Part shown: positions 19,381 to 28,034 of the stretch, one piece after another
Position numbering within the stretch: the first letter of the stretch is position 1
How the letters are laid out: every line of letters begins with the position of its first letter
From: Betaproteobacteria bacterium
GTDB lineage: Bacteria; Pseudomonadota; Gammaproteobacteria; Burkholderiales; Rhodocyclaceae
Direction of reading: 5' to 3'
NCBI GenBank assembly: GCA_020621865.1
Contig: JAHRYW010000004.1
Coordinates: 1 to 64,000 of the forward strand
Length of the DNA: 64,000 nucleotides
Notes under the pieces: generated by a model
What the model was told of the DNA's origin: nothing
Database searches by the model: none
The model's input: the letters and a program-made list of their open reading frames with translations, nothing else
Position numbers and translations under genes: made by a program

Positions 19381-19431
19381 CACACTGCATCCTTTCCAAA
19401 TAACCTTGCTGACTTCGCCCTAATAATAGCC

Positions 19432-22400
19432 ATGGATCCTACCAGTCAATTCTGTTTTTCCGCCCATCGCCCGCGCTCAATCAGCAAAAGTGCCGGCGTG
19501 CCATTTTACATATTTGCTCCGGACTACACAGAAACTTCTGGTGGAATTCGCGTACTACATTATCTCTGCCACATACTAAATGAGCTTGGCGAGGAAGCCT
19601 ATGTAATAAATGCGAGAGAGATTTCAAAATCCATACGCGCCCCTCAACTGACCTATGCCAAGCTTGAAGAACATTATGTTTCAGGCAAAAATCCTGTAAC
19701 TATTTACCCAGAAATTATCCATGCCAACCCGACCAGCACCCCGCTGATCGTACGCTGGCTATTAAATATCCCCGGGCATCTTGGAAAACCCATCGAGTTC
19801 GAAGAAAACGACTTAATATTCTTCTATGAAGCCTGGTGCCTTCCAAAGGGAATGGATGGGGCACCACTTTTTATTCACCCGGTTGTTGATGCCGTATTTA
19901 ATAACGAAGACAACCCAGATGACACCCAGCGTGAACTTGAGTGTTATTACGCCAACAAATATCACCTCGGCAGAAAGCCCATCCTGCCAGAGCACAAACA
20001 CCTAGTCAGTCTTGGCCAAGAAATAAAGCGGACGCCAGAAGAAATCGCCGGCATCTTGCGAAAATCTAAGGTTTTATACTGCTACGAACCATCCGGAATC
20101 ATCAGCGAGGCACAAGCTTGTGGTTGCCCTGTCCTATTGATCCGATCCAGTTACTTTCCACTCCCTGACGACGACACTCATCATCAAATTCCCGGACTGG
20201 CGATATACGGGGATGAGAACGCATATGAGAAGGCTGCGAATACACTTCCACTAATTTCTGAGCGACACAGGCGAAATCGTGCCAATTCCTGGGAAATGGC
20301 AATAGGCCTCATTGAGAAAGTGTATGCCGCCCACACCAGCCTGGAAGCAAATGGGAAACCGCTGTTAAATAGTGGGCAAAAACTTTGGGCGCTCCCGAAA
20401 TCGGAACGCCCATCAGCACTCGATCAACTTAAAGACTATTATTTGGGCACAGGCCTTTACTTTAAAGATATTGATGGCCAAGAGCGAGTTACGCCTAGCC
20501 TGGAGCAAGCCTACGTAAAACGGTCTGTGGTATCAAAAAGCCAGCTCGATCGTGCCCACCAAAGCTGGTTGGACAAACGTGGCTTCATTCAAACGGACAC
20601 CCTTTTCATCGACTATCCGAAGCAATCAAATGCACTGCTTACCAGCCAATTTCATCTATTGATTCGCCTAAATCAGGGCGAAGTTTCGTTATTGGCAGAT
20701 ACACTCGATGCGCTGGCTCTGCAAATCACTGACCAATGGATTTTGGACGTTGTTACCGAATTACCCAGCCCTGATGGAATAGAGGATGTACCCAACGTAC
20801 GCTGGCATACGGTACCGTCGCTCGACCAAGCCAAATGGAAAATTGACAATCTAGTTGCCGCCTCGTCTTGCAACTGGATCATTGAACTCCCCGCTGGCGT
20901 GCGCCCGGATGTGCTTTATCTGGTTCGCCTGAACAAAGAAGCGGAGCGCTCACCCAACGCGGTCGCCTTTTATGTAGATGACGATTGTTGCGACGAATCG
21001 GATGTGCGCTTTTCGCCTCGCTACAAGCCGGCGCTGAACCCCTCGTATTTGCAAGCCACGGACTTGGCCGGGCCGCTATGCGTCAGCCGGCAGGCTTGGG
21101 TCTCCTCCGGTGGAGCCAGCCAAACCAGCTGTAGCCCTTGGTATGACCAGTTGATCAGGATTGCCGATACCCATGGCTGGCAATCGATTGTCCATATTCC
21201 GGACATGCTGCTGACCTATTTCAAGAGCTTCCCCAGCGATATTGAATCTTGCATTAACGTGCTGAACACCTCGCTGAAGTGCAAAGAAGTTCCTGCGGAA
21301 GCATTGCATCTTACGCATGACAGCTGGGAGATTCGCTATTCCCCGGCGGAATTCCCGGCAATTTCCATCGCTGTTCTATCGCAAGGGCAACTGGAATTTA
21401 TTACTCGTTGCGTAAGCAGCCTTATCAAAGTCACCCGATATCGAGATTTTGAAATCCTGATTGTTACCCAGGCTATTGAAGGAGACCCCGATTACCAGGA
21501 CTGGTTGGCGGCCATTCAGGAGCGAACGGACACTCCTCGCATCCGCGTGCTTTTCGCCGAGTCCGGCTCAAGTTATACGGCACTTTGCAATCAGGCGATG
21601 GCTGCGGCTGCCAACGACTGGGTCGTCTTGCTGCGTGAAGAAGTGGTTATCGTGCAAGACCAGTGGCTCGAAGAATTGGCCCGCCTAACGCTGCTGCGTG
21701 AAGTAGCGGCCGTTTCGCCACTCATACATCATCCGGGCAATGCGCACATTGCTGTATCGGGTAGCGTGCTTGGCCTGATGGGTGAATTTGGGTCGCCTTA
21801 CGCCAGTTCGGCAGCACTCGGCGACGCCGGCTATTTGGATTACCTCAAAGTGACACGAGATGTGGCCGCACCACCATCGTCATGTCTACTGGTACGCAAG
21901 GCCAGTTTTGAAGAGGTGGGCGGAATGGATGCCAGCGCCTACGGAAACGAATTCGGAGAAATAGACCTGAGTCTGAAGTTCCGCTCAATCGGCATGCGAA
22001 TTCTTGTTCATCCAAGATCAAGCGTTGTCTTTGGGGGAGAAACAAGCCTTTATGACTTGGGATGCAGGCTTGAATCGCTGTCAAAAAAGCGGGAAAGCAG
22101 CCGTGCTCTTCGTCGCCGCTGGGGAAGCCAGGCACTCAAAGATCCCTACTGGAATCCTAATCTGTCGCTTTCTTCCTCCACGCCTATTCCCGAAACAGAG
22201 TTTCGGGCGCAATGGCAATACATGCCATGCGACAAACCGCGCATTCTGGCTCACCCCCTGGGCAATGGCCAAGGCGATTTCCGGGTTACATCACCTTTGA
22301 CTGCCGTCCGAAAGGCCGGACTGGCCATGGAGTGTGTCTGGCGACAAAAGATCAGCAGCATGGCCCGTTATTTCACGGCAGCAGAAATTGCGCAAATGGC

Positions 22401-23232
22401 ACCAACCACGGTGATCATCCAGAACTACATTCACGACATTGCCCTTGCCGCGCTGGACGACTGGCACGCATCAAGCGACCGGCCATTCATTGTTTATACC
22501 CTCGACGACCTGATCAACGATCTGGATGTGACCAACCCCTTCCGCAAACATATCCCGCCAAACTCTCGTTCACGCTTCAAATATGCGCTTGAGCGCTGCG
22601 ACCGCCTTGTTTTGTCGACAGAATATTTGGCCGATACCTATCGCCACTTCATTTCAGATATCCGTGTAGTCCCGAATCGCCTGGAAAAAGAGGTCTGGTT
22701 GCCACTTGTCAGCGAACGGCGAACTGCGCCCAAGCCTCGCGTTGGCTGGGCTGGCGGCACGACGCACCAGGGCGATCTCATCTTGCTCAAGGAAATCATT
22801 GAACAAACGCGAAACGAGGTGGATTGGGTGTTTTTTGGCATGTGCCCTGACGAACTGCGTCCTCTCATCGCAGATTTTCACGATCTGGTGCCATTTGACG
22901 AATACCCGGCACGCTTGGCGACACTCAATCTGGATATTGCGGTTGCCCCACTGGCAATAACGGACTTCAATCGCGGCAAAAGCAATTTGCGCCTTCTGGA
23001 GTATGGTGCCTTGGGTATTCCCGTCGTGTGCACAGACATTGACCCTTACCAAAACAGCCCGGCGTGCCGCGTCCAGAACAAAGCAAGTGAGTGGGTTGAA
23101 GCGCTACGCGAAAGAATCAATGATCCCGAAGCCAGGGAGCGCGAAGGCAACACGATGCGAGACTGGGTCCATCGGAATTTCCTGCTGGAAGACCACCTCG
23201 ATCAATGGCTGGCCGCTCACTTGCCAGGGTAG
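19432..23232 (+). CDS. Multidomain glycosyltransferase, 1266 residues
   Basis: At least three units are visible. The N-terminal part (about 20-310) resembles a GT-B glycosyltransferase (FYIFAPDYTETSGGIRVLHY; LYCYEPSGIISEAQACGCPV). The middle (about 640-880) is a GT2-like GT-A fold (AISIAVLSQGQLEFITRC). At its nucleotide site, near residue 733, it reads LLREEVV in place of the usual Asp-rich DxD, so this domain may be inactive. The C-terminal part (about 960-1266) is another GT-B unit (RVGWAGGTTHQGDLILL near 1102; LRLLEYGALGIPVV). Such fusions assemble O-antigen or flagellin glycans. Gene end and fliC are only 138 bases apart. No clear Shine-Dalgarno precedes the ATG. Confidence 0.88.
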   Translation: MDPTSQFCFSAHRPRSISKSAGVPFYIFAPDYTETSGGIRVLHYLCHILNELGEEAYVINAREISKSIRAPQLTYAKLEEHYVSGKNPVTIYPEIIHANPTSTPLIVRWLLNIPGHLGKPIEFEENDLIFFYEAWCLPKGMDGAPLFIHPVVDAVFNNEDNPDDTQRELECYYANKYHLGRKPILPEHKHLVSLGQEIKRTPEEIAGILRKSKVLYCYEPSGIISEAQACGCPVLLIRSSYFPLPDDDTHHQIPGLAIYGDENAYEKAANTLPLISERHRRNRANSWEMAIGLIEKVYAAHTSLEANGKPLLNSGQKLWALPKSERPSALDQLKDYYLGTGLYFKDIDGQERVTPSLEQAYVKRSVVSKSQLDRAHQSWLDKRGFIQTDTLFIDYPKQSNALLTSQFHLLIRLNQGEVSLLADTLDALALQITDQWILDVVTELPSPDGIEDVPNVRWHTVPSLDQAKWKIDNLVAASSCNWIIELPAGVRPDVLYLVRLNKEAERSPNAVAFYVDDDCCDESDVRFSPRYKPALNPSYLQATDLAGPLCVSRQAWVSSGGASQTSCSPWYDQLIRIADTHGWQSIVHIPDMLLTYFKSFPSDIESCINVLNTSLKCKEVPAEALHLTHDSWEIRYSPAEFPAISIAVLSQGQLEFITRCVSSLIKVTRYRDFEILIVTQAIEGDPDYQDWLAAIQERTDTPRIRVLFAESGSSYTALCNQAMAAAANDWVVLLREEVVIVQDQWLEELARLTLLREVAAVSPLIHHPGNAHIAVSGSVLGLMGEFGSPYASSAALGDAGYLDYLKVTRDVAAPPSSCLLVRKASFEEVGGMDASAYGNEFGEIDLSLKFRSIGMRILVHPRSSVVFGGETSLYDLGCRLESLSKKRESSRALRRRWGSQALKDPYWNPNLSLSSSTPIPETEFRAQWQYMPCDKPRILAHPLGNGQGDFRVTSPLTAVRKAGLAMECVWRQKISSMARYFTAAEIAQMAPTTVIIQNYIHDIALAALDDWHASSDRPFIVYTLDDLINDLDVTNPFRKHIPPNSRSRFKYALERCDRLVLSTEYLADTYRHFISDIRVVPNRLEKEVWLPLVSERRTAPKPRVGWAGGTTHQGDLILLKEIIEQTRNEVDWVFFGMCPDELRPLIADFHDLVPFDEYPARLATLNLDIAVAPLAITDFNRGKSNLRLLEYGALGIPVVCTDIDPYQNSPACRVQNKASEWVEALRERINDPEAREREGNTMRDWVHRNFLLEDHLDQWLAAHLPG

Positions 23233-23256
23233 ATCCAATAAATCCAAAAATATCGC

Positions 23257-23283
23257 TAAAGTTTCCATGGCAGCGGTCGTTAT
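23257..23283 (+). promoter_or_regulatory. Sigma-28 (FliA) promoter of the flagellin gene
   Basis: TAAAGTTT (23257-23264), 11 bases, then GTCGTTAT (23276-23283). The -35 is a perfect match to the sigma-28 consensus and the spacing is exact; the -10 matches GCCGATAA at 5 of 8 positions. The same GTCGTTA/GCCGTTA form recurs before flgM and flgK, so it is the local consensus. The leader to the ATG is about 80 bases. Confidence 0.85.
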
Positions 23284-23306
23284 TTCACTTGTCAGCGGAT
23301 AACTGC

Positions 23307-23347
23307 CACTTGGGCAGAGAATCCGAAACTGGTCAGCGACCCAAGTG
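23307..23347 (+). other. Leader hairpin of the flagellin mRNA
   Basis: CACTTGGG (23307-23314) pairs with CCCAAGTG (23340-23347), 8 bp with a 25-base loop, inside the 5' leader and 10 bases before the AAGGAGA ribosome site. It may stabilise the abundant flagellin mRNA or affect its translation. It is not followed by a T run, so it is not a terminator. Confidence 0.5.
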
Positions 23348-23370
23348 ACTTTTAATTAAGGAGATGCAAA

Positions 23371-24060
23371 ATGTCCCAAATCAACACCAACCTCTATTCC
23401 CTGAACGCACAGCGGAATCTGGCTAACAACTCGCGCGGCCTGGCATCTGCCCTGGAGCGCCTCTCCTCCGGCCTGCGCGTCAACAGCGCCAAGGATGACG
23501 CTTCTGGTTTGGCTTCCGGGGTGAAGATTGATGCTGCAGCTCGGATTACCGCCGTGGAAATTCGCCTCGAAGGCGACAAAATTTCGTCCGCTCAAATTGC
23601 TGACGGCGCGCTGGCGGTGGTTGGTGACATCATGGCCCGTATCATCGAACTGAACGCCGGTGGCTCTGCAACCTCTGCTGCGACAGCTGCTGAACGCGGC
23701 CTGCTGTCCGCACAAGCAACTCAGATTCAAACCGATGCCAACGCCGCGATCGCTGTCTTCGGCGGCACGACTTTCACCTCGGTTGCTGTCAGCGGCTCCG
23801 AAAGCGCTTCCGCTGCACTCTCTGCGGTAACCGATCAGCGCATTACCCACGGTTCGAGAATGGCTAACGCCGAATTCGCCATTCAAGCCAAGCGCGCTTC
23901 CTACGAAAACCAGCAAGCTGCCCGTAGCCGCATCATGGACGCCGACTTCGCCGAAGAAACCTCGCGCCTGTCTCGCTTCCAGGTACTCCAGCAAGCCGGT
24001 ACTGCGATGACCGCCCAAGCCAACGCGATCCCGCAAAACGTGCTGACGCTGCTCCGTTAA
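23371..24060 (+). CDS. fliC: Flagellin, minimal (D0/D1 only)
   Basis: This 229-residue protein carries the conserved N terminus (INTNLYSLNAQRNL, ERLSSGLRVNSAKDDASGLA) and C terminus (ENQQAARSRIMDADFAEETS, QAGTAMTAQANAIPQNVL). These helices form the filament core and the export/assembly ends. Only about 60 residues separate the halves, so the surface domains D2/D3 are absent. Typical flagellins have 270-500 residues. The join is rich in Ser, Thr and Ala, possible O-glycosylation sites, in line with the adjacent glycan genes. It has its own sigma-28 promoter, a good Shine-Dalgarno and a terminator. Confidence 0.96.
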   Translation: MSQINTNLYSLNAQRNLANNSRGLASALERLSSGLRVNSAKDDASGLASGVKIDAAARITAVEIRLEGDKISSAQIADGALAVVGDIMARIIELNAGGSATSAATAAERGLLSAQATQIQTDANAAIAVFGGTTFTSVAVSGSESASAALSAVTDQRITHGSRMANAEFAIQAKRASYENQQAARSRIMDADFAEETSRLSRFQVLQQAGTAMTAQANAIPQNVLTLLR

Positions 24061-24083
24061 TCGGAATAACCCAGGCTCCAAGG

Positions 24084-24124
24084 GAGGTGCGATGGCTGCC
24101 AAAGCCCTTCGCACCTCTTTTTTC
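24084..24124 (+). terminator. Intrinsic terminator of fliC
   Basis: GAGGTGCGA (24084-24092) pairs perfectly with TCGCACCTC (24109-24117) over a 16-base loop, followed at once by a run of T. It lies 24 bases after the flagellin stop codon and would make fliC monocistronic. Confidence 0.88.
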
Positions 24125-24262
24125 TGGGATTTGCGCTAAGCATCAAAATTTGTATCTAAGTACTACGCTTCACGCTTCAAAATTCGCCGATCCATGTTCA
24201 ACATCCGATTTCCAGGATGTAAACACAAATCAGCTACTGTAATCAGACACTAGGAGTTGAAT

Positions 24263-24637
24263 ATGAATCTCGAGTCCATCAATTCCCCTGCCCAATCTGT
24301 CCAATCAGGTGCATACTCAACGGTGCAGAAGCGGGAAAAAAATGCCTCCGTAGGCACTGCTCCGGGGGCAACGGCACAGGTACGGCAAGCAACACCTGCC
24401 GATGGCAACCAAGGGAAACCCTCTCTTGAGGATGCGGTCAAAAATCTTGAGAATTTCGTTTCCGCTGTCAATTCGGAAATCAGTTTTTCGATTGATCAGT
24501 CGTCAGGAGCACAAGTAGTCAAAGTCCTGGATAGCCAATCCAAGGAGGTTATTCGTCAGATTCCCTCCGAAGAAGCCATTCAGCTCGCCCAAGCCCTAGA
24601 TAAACTTCAGGGGCTGTTTGTCAAAGCCAAGGCCTAA
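24263..24637 (+). CDS. flaG: Flagellar protein FlaG
   Basis: This 124-residue protein ends in the FlaG domain (LENFVSAVNSEISFSIDQSS, VKVLDSQSKEVIRQIPSEEA). The N-terminal half is Ser/Ala-rich and probably flexible. FlaG affects filament length and cap behaviour in several proteobacteria. The ATG at 24263 is chosen over a TTG at 24257 because AGGAG (24252-24256) is six bases before it. It lies between fliC and fliD, the usual place. I see no sigma-28 match in front of it. Confidence 0.92.
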   Translation: MNLESINSPAQSVQSGAYSTVQKREKNASVGTAPGATAQVRQATPADGNQGKPSLEDAVKNLENFVSAVNSEISFSIDQSSGAQVVKVLDSQSKEVIRQIPSEEAIQLAQALDKLQGLFVKAKA

Positions 24638-24660
24638 ATCAGGTGGAGAGGTAGATCATC

Positions 24661-26004
24661 ATGGCGACCAGTTCTTTGGGTATCGGATCGGGTCTTGATC
24701 TGAATAAGATTTTGGAGAGCATCATGACGGCGGAAAGAGCGCCGATCACGACCCTGGATGGCAAGATATCCAAAGCCAACACGCAGATCTCCCTCTACGG
24801 CACCCTGAAATCCAAACTTGACACCCTCAAATCTGCGGCGGATACCCTGCAGTTTCCATCCCGCCTCTCCGCTGTTTCGGCCTCGTCCAGCAATACCTCC
24901 TTTGTTGAAGCAAGCGCAAGTTTTACTGCGGCCATGGGTAGTTACAACGTCGAAGTAACACAACTGGCCACTGTACAAAAATCCGTCTCCAACGCTTATC
25001 TGCCAGGCACCACCTTCGGTCCGGGCAACCTTGATTTCAAGGTTGCGGGCGTTGACGCTAACTCCATCACAATCAGCGCAGGAGCAAGCCTGCAAGACGT
25101 TGCTAGCGCGATCAATAACGAAAAAATTGGCGTCATTGCCACCGTCATCACAACATCTGACAGCAATCAACGCCTGGTGCTCAGCAGTGATAAATCCGGC
25201 GCCGACAACGCTTTCTCTCTAAACCCGACTTCAGTACTTACCGCATCGGGCGCACAACCCGACCTGACCACCTTTGATGCGGCAAAGAGCGTTATCGCTC
25301 AGGATGCCCTGATGACCGTTGATAATCTCGAAATCAAATCGAGCACCAACCAGTTCTCAGGCCAGATCAGTGGCTTGACCCTGACAGCCGTCAAAGAAGG
25401 CACAGCGACAGTCACTGTCCAGAATGACAGCAGCAAAATCACGTCGGCAGTACAGGCCTTTGTAGACGCTTACAATGGTGTAAGCACCCTGGTAAAAACA
25501 AACAGCACGTACAACACCACAACCAAAGCCGGCGGCGCTTTCAGTGGTGACTCTGTCGCTCGCTCAGTGCTTGATATCCTCGGCAACACGCGCACTACCG
25601 TACCGTCTGCCTTGTCGTCTGCCTCACTGCAGACCCTTTCCTCAATCGGCATTACCATCCAGCAGTCTGGGCAGTTGTCACTCGACAGCGCCAAACTCAC
25701 AGAAGCCATCAAAACTTCCTCCAGCGATGTTATCGCAACCCTGAATGCCTACGGCAAATCGTTCAGCGACGCCATTTCCAGCATTGAAGATAGTACTGCG
25801 CCGTTGGCCAGTCGAGTGACCAATCTGAATATGTCCGTCAAACGCTATCAGGATAGCCAGGCGGCATTGGAAATACGCGTTGCCTTGATTGAAAAACGCT
25901 ATCGCGCGCAATTCACGGCACTGGACTCTCTCGTCAGCCAAATGCAGACGATCAGCTCTTCCCTGACACAGTCCCTTGCCGGATTGAAGGCATCCAGTTC
26001 ATAA
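24661..26004 (+). CDS. fliD: Flagellar hook-associated protein 2 (filament cap)
   Basis: This 447-residue protein has the FliD N-terminal domain (ATSSLGIGSGLDLNKILESI; ISLYGTLKSKLDTLKSA) and C-terminal domain (RVTNLNMSVKRYQDSQAALE; YRAQFTALDSLVSQMQTISS). The cap sits at the filament tip and folds exported flagellin. Length is normal. It follows flaG by 23 bases with GGAGAGG as ribosome site. FliS and the FliT-like chaperone genes follow. Confidence 0.96.
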   Translation: MATSSLGIGSGLDLNKILESIMTAERAPITTLDGKISKANTQISLYGTLKSKLDTLKSAADTLQFPSRLSAVSASSSNTSFVEASASFTAAMGSYNVEVTQLATVQKSVSNAYLPGTTFGPGNLDFKVAGVDANSITISAGASLQDVASAINNEKIGVIATVITTSDSNQRLVLSSDKSGADNAFSLNPTSVLTASGAQPDLTTFDAAKSVIAQDALMTVDNLEIKSSTNQFSGQISGLTLTAVKEGTATVTVQNDSSKITSAVQAFVDAYNGVSTLVKTNSTYNTTTKAGGAFSGDSVARSVLDILGNTRTTVPSALSSASLQTLSSIGITIQQSGQLSLDSAKLTEAIKTSSSDVIATLNAYGKSFSDAISSIEDSTAPLASRVTNLNMSVKRYQDSQAALEIRVALIEKRYRAQFTALDSLVSQMQTISSSLTQSLAGLKASSS

Positions 26005-26105
26005 ACTGCGCACCACTGTGTGCAGAATCCTTACCATAGACATGGTCTGACGAATCCAGTTACCCCGTCCTTACCAGCCAGCGCTCCCAATCGGAAACCG
26101 ATCAC

Positions 26106-26522
26106 ATGTTTGCGTCCCCCATCGCCAGCTATCAACAAATCAGCCTTGAGTCCAGTGTCCGCGGTGCCGACCCCCATCACCTGATTGTTTTATTGTTTGA
26201 AGGAGCCGACGCCGCCCTTGCCCGTGCGCAAGCCCAGCTGAAAGACAAGGACATCGAAGGTAAATCGGAATCATTGAGCAGAGCCATTGCCATTATTCTC
26301 GAAGGCCTGAGCGCCAGCCTCAATCTGGAAGCAGGAGGCGATCTGGCACAGAACCTGGCAGCCCTTTATGACTACATGACCCGTCGCCTGATACATGCCA
26401 ACATTCACAATGATGCGGCAGCCATCGGCGAGGTTCAGGGACTACTTCGCGAAATCGGCGACGCTTGGCGTGAAATGGGCCAGCAACTAAAACAAGGCTC
26501 GTCGGGAGACTCGAATTCCTAA
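26106..26522 (+). CDS. fliS: Flagellin export chaperone FliS
   Basis: This 138-residue all-helical protein carries FliS landmarks: YQQISLESSVRGADPHHLIV near the N terminus and LYDYMTRRLIHANIHND around residues 88-104. It binds the C-terminal helix of flagellin and prevents early polymerisation in the cytosol. Length is typical. The stop overlaps the proposed start of the next gene. Confidence 0.95.
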   Translation: MFASPIASYQQISLESSVRGADPHHLIVLLFEGADAALARAQAQLKDKDIEGKSESLSRAIAIILEGLSASLNLEAGGDLAQNLAALYDYMTRRLIHANIHNDAAAIGEVQGLLREIGDAWREMGQQLKQGSSGDSNS

Positions 26523-26826
26523 CGATCAATCGCGCTTCGATACGCTTTCGGAGCAGATCACCCATCAGTTAGAAGCCTTGCTAGCCATATGCGAGCAGGG
26601 CGATTGGCAGCAGGTTGTCTCATTAACCCCGGAACTTCTCTCGTTGATGGCCGATTTTCAGAGTACGGCGCAATCCAGAGAGGTCGCCGCTCGCAACAGC
26701 AAGCAGTTGCAAGCCATTCTCCAAATGCTGGAGACAGCCTCCCGATTGTGCTCCGCGCGCCAAGATGAGATCCGTCCGCTGATCAATGCGCTGAACCTTA
26801 GCCCCGCCACTACTGAAGAACCATGA
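26515..26826 (+). CDS. fliT: FliT-like flagellar chaperone, probable ATT start
   Basis: This is a small helical protein (FDTLSEQITHQLEALLAICEQGDWQQVVSLTPELLSLM and on), with the size and helix pattern of FliT, in the FliT position after fliS. The frame stays open upstream of the only standard start codon, a TTG at 26578. That TTG has no Shine-Dalgarno and would cut off the first helix. An ATT at 26515 has GGGAG (26504-26508) six bases before it and overlaps the fliS stop, giving 103 residues, close to the family size. If ATT is not used, the 82-residue TTG form remains. The stop overlaps the next start by ATGA. Confidence 0.65.
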   Translation: MPNDQSRFDTLSEQITHQLEALLAICEQGDWQQVVSLTPELLSLMADFQSTAQSREVAARNSKQLQAILQMLETASRLCSARQDEIRPLINALNLSPATTEEP

Positions 26827-28034
26827 TTCCGGCAGATGTTGCCAATAGCCTTAAGCAACCACTGCTGGGGCAACAACTGGCTACCGACGCGCCCACCAGA
26901 CCAGTATCACCTGCACAGCAAATCGCCGATGTACTGAGCGATCTGGTTCCCGGTCAGCGAATCTTGGCCGAAATTCAGGCCCTGTTGCCTAATGGCACCT
27001 ATCGCGCCATTGTTGCTCAACGTGATGTTACGCTGGCCCTGCCTTTCTCGGCCAAGCCCGGCGATACGCTTGAACTGGAAGTAGCCGAGAGCGACGGCAA
27101 ACTGACGCTGGCCTTCGTCGCCAATCGTACTGACGGCACGACGCCAAAAACACCATCAGAGTCGGTATCGACATCACTGAGTAGCACCGGCAAGCTGATC
27201 GGCAACCTGCTCAACGAAATCGGCGTTGATGGCCGCAAGGCACCGCCCGTCCCGCTCAATAACACACAGCCACTGGTCGATACCATGCCGAAGACGGCGG
27301 CCGATCTGGCACCGGTTCTCAAGCAGGCGGTGACTCAGAGCGGCATGTTCTACGAAGCCCATCAGGCACGATGGGTAGCCGGCGAACTGCCAACCGAGTC
27401 CCTGCGCCAGGAACCACAAGGCAAACTGCCAGTTCAAGGGCCGCCAATACCCAATGCTACAATTGCAGCAGAACCCAAGTCTACTGAGGATATCTCTCCC
27501 GGATCCCAGTCGCCGCAAGCAGCAAATGCTACGGTCGAAGCGAAAAATGGGCCAAAATCCATTTTTTCCCCGCCGGGCGATACCCCCCCGGTAGCAGTCA
27601 AGTCGTCGACTCAGACCGGCGGAGAAGCGTCCGCAAGCATCGGCCACCGGATACCGACCGAACTGACCCCGCTCGTCCAGCAACAACTGGATGGACTGTC
27701 GACCCAAAATTTTGCCTGGCAGGGTCAAATCTGGCCGGGACAGCAAATGTGGTGGGAAATCGGCCGGGACCAGCAACGCGGCACCACTCCCGGCGACGAC
27801 CCGAGCCGTCCCTGGCAAACACGCCTGAAACTGACACTCCCCTTGCTCGGACATATTGAAGCCGCGCTCGAACTGAATGCCGGCGGCGAAATTGGCATCA
27901 CCTTGCTGGCTGCCGACGCAGCCAGCGAAGCCCGCCTGCGCGACAATACCCCGGCACTGACCAGCCAGCTTGAGGCAGCCGGACTACATCTGACTCAACT
28001 ATCGCTCAAGCAGCATGACCAAGCCGGGCAATGA
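26823..28034 (+). CDS. FliK-like hook-length control protein (second copy)
   Basis: This 403-residue protein has an ordered N-terminal part and a Pro/Ser/Ala-rich middle (about 170-285). The C-terminal domain (about 300-403: TRLKLTLPLLGHIEAALEL, ALTSQLEAAGLHLTQLSLK) matches the FliK C terminus that contacts FlhB. A second, more typical FliK is encoded at 37857. The stop lies 20 bases inside the next gene, a stand-alone FlhB C-terminal domain, so the two natural partners are translationally coupled. A dispersed repeat encodes NATVEAKNGPKSIFS in the linker. Confidence 0.82.
   Translation: MIPADVANSLKQPLLGQQLATDAPTRPVSPAQQIADVLSDLVPGQRILAEIQALLPNGTYRAIVAQRDVTLALPFSAKPGDTLELEVAESDGKLTLAFVANRTDGTTPKTPSESVSTSLSSTGKLIGNLLNEIGVDGRKAPPVPLNNTQPLVDTMPKTAADLAPVLKQAVTQSGMFYEAHQARWVAGELPTESLRQEPQGKLPVQGPPIPNATIAAEPKSTEDISPGSQSPQAANATVEAKNGPKSIFSPPGDTPPVAVKSSTQTGGEASASIGHRIPTELTPLVQQQLDGLSTQNFAWQGQIWPGQQMWWEIGRDQQRGTTPGDDPSRPWQTRLKLTLPLLGHIEAALELNAGGEIGITLLAADAASEARLRDNTPALTSQLEAAGLHLTQLSLKQHDQAGQ
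27522..27572 (+). repeat. Dispersed TGCTACGGTC element, copy 3 (inside the FliK-like gene)
   Basis: GCAAATGCTACGGTCG (27522-27537) is identical over 16 bases to copy 5 at 55429. An 8-bp perfect inverted repeat AAAAATGG (27543-27550) / CCATTTTT (27559-27566) follows, with GCCAAAAT as loop. It lies in the disordered linker of the protein and is in frame. Confidence 0.62.

Noticed and set aside
23356-24114. 252-codon frame antisense to fliC
   Set aside because: It mirrors the codon bias of flagellin, has no ribosome site and no family features; fliC is certain.
24124-24262. Sigma-28 promoter in front of flaG
   Set aside because: A GCCGATCC word at the right kind of place lacks any TAAA box at 11-base spacing.
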